Source: JBBSGC01 sp038254525
Lineage (GTDB): Bacteria > Actinomycetota > Actinomycetes > Propionibacteriales > Nocardioidaceae
Assembly (NCBI GenBank): GCA_038254525.1
Contig: JBBSGC010000109.1
Span: forward strand, 1 to 6,346
Reading direction: 5' to 3'
Length of the DNA stretch: 6,346 nucleotides
Below the pieces are notes generated by a model that was given only the letters and a program-made list of their open reading frames with translations, made no database searches and had not been told where the DNA came from. The position numbers and the translations under genes are program-made. Below are positions 5,071 through 6,346 of the stretch, piece after piece (within the stretch, counting starts at the first letter, position 1; each line of letters begins with the position of its first letter).

Positions 5071-6001
5071 GCTTGCTGACCAGCGAGCGCGCGAAGAACG
5101 CGAGGTTCGCCGGCCGCTCGGCCAGCCGGCGCATGAGGTAGCCGTACCACTGCTCGCCGTAGGGAAGGTAGATCCGGACGGTGTGCCCGAGGCCGGCCAG
5201 GCGCTGCTGCTCGTCGGGCCGGATGCCATAGAGCATCTGGTACTCGAAGCGGTCCACCGCCCGGCCGGCGTCGGCGGCCAGGGCACCGGCAATGTCGACC
5301 AGTCGCGGGTCGTGGGTGGCCACCATGGGCAGCCCCTCGCCACGCATCAGCACCTTCAGGCACCGCACGTACGACTTGTCCACCTCGGCCTTGTCCTGGA
5401 AGGCCACCGAAGGCGGTTCGTTGTAGGCGCCCTTGCACAGGCGCACCCGGGACCCCGCATGCGCCAGGCCCCGACAGTCGGCCTCCGTACGGTGCAGGTA
5501 GGCCTGCACCACCGCGCCGGTGCTTGGGAAGTCCTGACGCAGGTCGGTGAGGATCTCGAGGGTCGAGTCGGTGGTGGTGTGGTCCTCCATGTCGAGGGTG
5601 ACCGTGGTGCCGGCGTTGGTCGCCGCCTGGCAGATGCGCCGGGCGTTGTCGAGCGCGATCTTCGCGCCGTCGCCGGGCAGCGCCTGGCCGACCGCCGACA
5701 GCTTGACCGAGACCTCGGCCGCCGGGGTGAGTCCGGCCTCGGCGAGCGCCTCGAGCAGGTCGAGGTAGGCCTCGACCGCGGCGTCGGCCTGCGCCCGGTC
5801 GAGTGAATCCTCGCCGAGGTGGTCCAAGGTGGTGGTGAGCCCGTCGCTGGCCAGGCCACGGGTGGCCTCGACCGCCGATTCAACGCTCTCTCCCGGGACG
5901 TACCGCGCCACGATGCCGCTGGAGATCGGCAGGGAAGCCACCAGCTTCTTCATGCGCTCGCTGCGGGACATGAGCAGCAGCGGCTCACGCAACAAAGCCA
6001 C
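5066..6001 (-). CDS. Proline dehydrogenase (monofunctional, FAD-dependent)
   Basis: A 311-residue monofunctional PRODH, the first enzyme of proline catabolism: it oxidises proline to pyrroline-5-carboxylate using FAD and passes electrons to the respiratory chain. The TIM-barrel motifs are intact: SVKLSA (K100), LDMEDHT (D138), QAYLHRTE (Y168), RLCKGAYNEP (187-196), MVATHDP (226-232), EYQMLYGIR (253-261), YLPYG (278-282) and YGYLMRRLAERPAN (286-299). R291, R292 and E295 correspond to the arginines and Glu that hold the substrate in E. coli PutA. I chose GTG 6001 over GTG 6007 because GGAGG (6009-6013, opposite strand) is 7 nt from the former and only 1 nt from the latter. Its usual partner, pyrroline-5-carboxylate dehydrogenase, is not in the window. 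It converges on trpS and follows the permease gene after 66 bp. Confidence 0.95.
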   Translation of the reverse strand: MALLREPLLLMSRSERMKKLVASLPISSGIVARYVPGESVESAVEATRGLASDGLTTTLDHLGEDSLDRAQADAAVEAYLDLLEALAEAGLTPAAEVSVKLSAVGQALPGDGAKIALDNARRICQAATNAGTTVTLDMEDHTTTDSTLEILTDLRQDFPSTGAVVQAYLHRTEADCRGLAHAGSRVRLCKGAYNEPPSVAFQDKAEVDKSYVRCLKVLMRGEGLPMVATHDPRLVDIAGALAADAGRAVDRFEYQMLYGIRPDEQQRLAGLGHTVRIYLPYGEQWYGYLMRRLAERPANLAFFARSLVSKR

Positions 6002-6067
6002 GAGCACTCCTCCAGGCGTACGGCAAGAGGCAGCGGCGGGATGTGCACCGGCCTTCGCGCGCTGAGC

Positions 6068-6346
6068 CTACGCGGTGCGCCGCGGCAGGGTGGCCGCCCC
6101 CAGGCAGAGTCCGCCGAGGGCCCAGGCCGCCACAACCAACAGGTCGGTGGTCAGGTCAGCGGACCATCCGGCGTGCTGGGTCACCACATGCATCGCATCC
6201 ACCGCGTACGACAGCGGCAGCACGTCGGAGATCCCGTGCAACGTCGACGGCAGCGCCGCCCGAGGTAGGAACAGCCCGCACAGCAGCAGCTGGGGGATCA
6301 CGACCGCGGGCATGAACTGCACCGCCTGGAACTCCGTTCGGGCGAA
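6068..6346 (-). CDS. ABC-2 type transporter permease, C-terminal fragment
   Basis: The last 92 codons of a gene that begins beyond the right edge, ending in TAG at 6068-6070. The frame is open to the edge (FARTEFQAVQ...). The segment FMPAVVIPQLLLCGLFLP, followed by ISDVLPLSYAVDAM about 10 residues later, is the conserved C-terminal signature of ABC-2 permeases such as DrrB and the NodJ group, which export drugs, lipids or polysaccharides with a separate ATPase. Two membrane segments are visible, at fragment residues about 13-27 and 67-86, and the protein ends with a short basic tail (LPRRTA). The ATPase partner is presumably upstream, outside the window. Substrate cannot be inferred. Confidence 0.88.
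   Translation of the reverse strand, partial: FARTEFQAVQFMPAVVIPQLLLCGLFLPRAALPSTLHGISDVLPLSYAVDAMHVVTQHAGWSADLTTDLLVVAAWALGGLCLGAATLPRRTA

Noticed and set aside
4608..5438. Minus-strand open frame of 276 codons spanning the trpS/PRODH junction
   Set aside because: It overlaps two strongly supported genes and the shared terminator hairpin, and its product is Arg/Ala/Pro-rich without a domain.
6043..6080. Inverted repeat GTGCACCG / CGGTGCGC near the permease stop
   Set aside because: Eight pairs with one G-U but a 22-nt loop and no T-tract; too weak to call a terminator in DNA this rich in GC.

Overview
The window is GC-rich, with almost all third codon positions G or C and GTG starts used alongside ATG. 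Gene content and order point to an actinomycete (Actinomycetota). The block acyltransferase – epimerase-like protein – 33-residue ribosomal protein bS22 – small excisionase-type HTH protein matches, from memory, Rv0502–Rv0501–Rv0500B–Rv0500A of Mycobacterium tuberculosis. A trpS with an attenuator-like leader in the same neighbourhood recalls the Streptomyces coelicolor bldN–trpS1 region. I cannot name the genus.

Layout. Bases 1-177 hold the 3' end of a plus-strand gene whose tail is a perfect 15-bp tandem repeat (PSPTV pentapeptides). It converges on a minus-strand run of five genes: acuC-like deacetylase (3879-2701), a short terminator, an HTH protein (2558-2349), bS22 (2286-2185), an atypical SDR epimerase (2163-1183) and a PlsC-like acyltransferase (1152-187). 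The last three are tightly spaced and probably form one transcript, with a possible internal promoter in front of bS22. Divergent from acuC on the plus strand is trpS (4083-5051). It is preceded by an unannotated 14-codon leader ORF (3936-3980) with two adjacent Trp codons and several RNA hairpins. trpS converges on a minus-strand proline dehydrogenase gene (6001-5066), and a perfect 9-bp inverted repeat covers both stop codons. The right edge holds the C-terminal 92 codons of an ABC-2 type permease on the minus strand.

How the parts relate. Most genes are housekeeping: translation (trpS, bS22), proline catabolism, lipid acylation and protein deacetylation. The most informative element is the trpS leader, which reads as a ribosome-mediated Trp-sensing attenuator. 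Promoter-like -10 boxes on both strands of the acuC/trpS gap sit exactly 7 nt before the acuC and leader start codons, suggesting leaderless divergent transcripts. Two proteins of the conserved cluster carry unusual active-site sequences: the SDR lacks YxxxK, and the acyltransferase has Arg where the motif His is expected. No mobile elements, CRISPR arrays, tRNA or rRNA genes were seen, and no gene-free stretch exceeds 300 bases.
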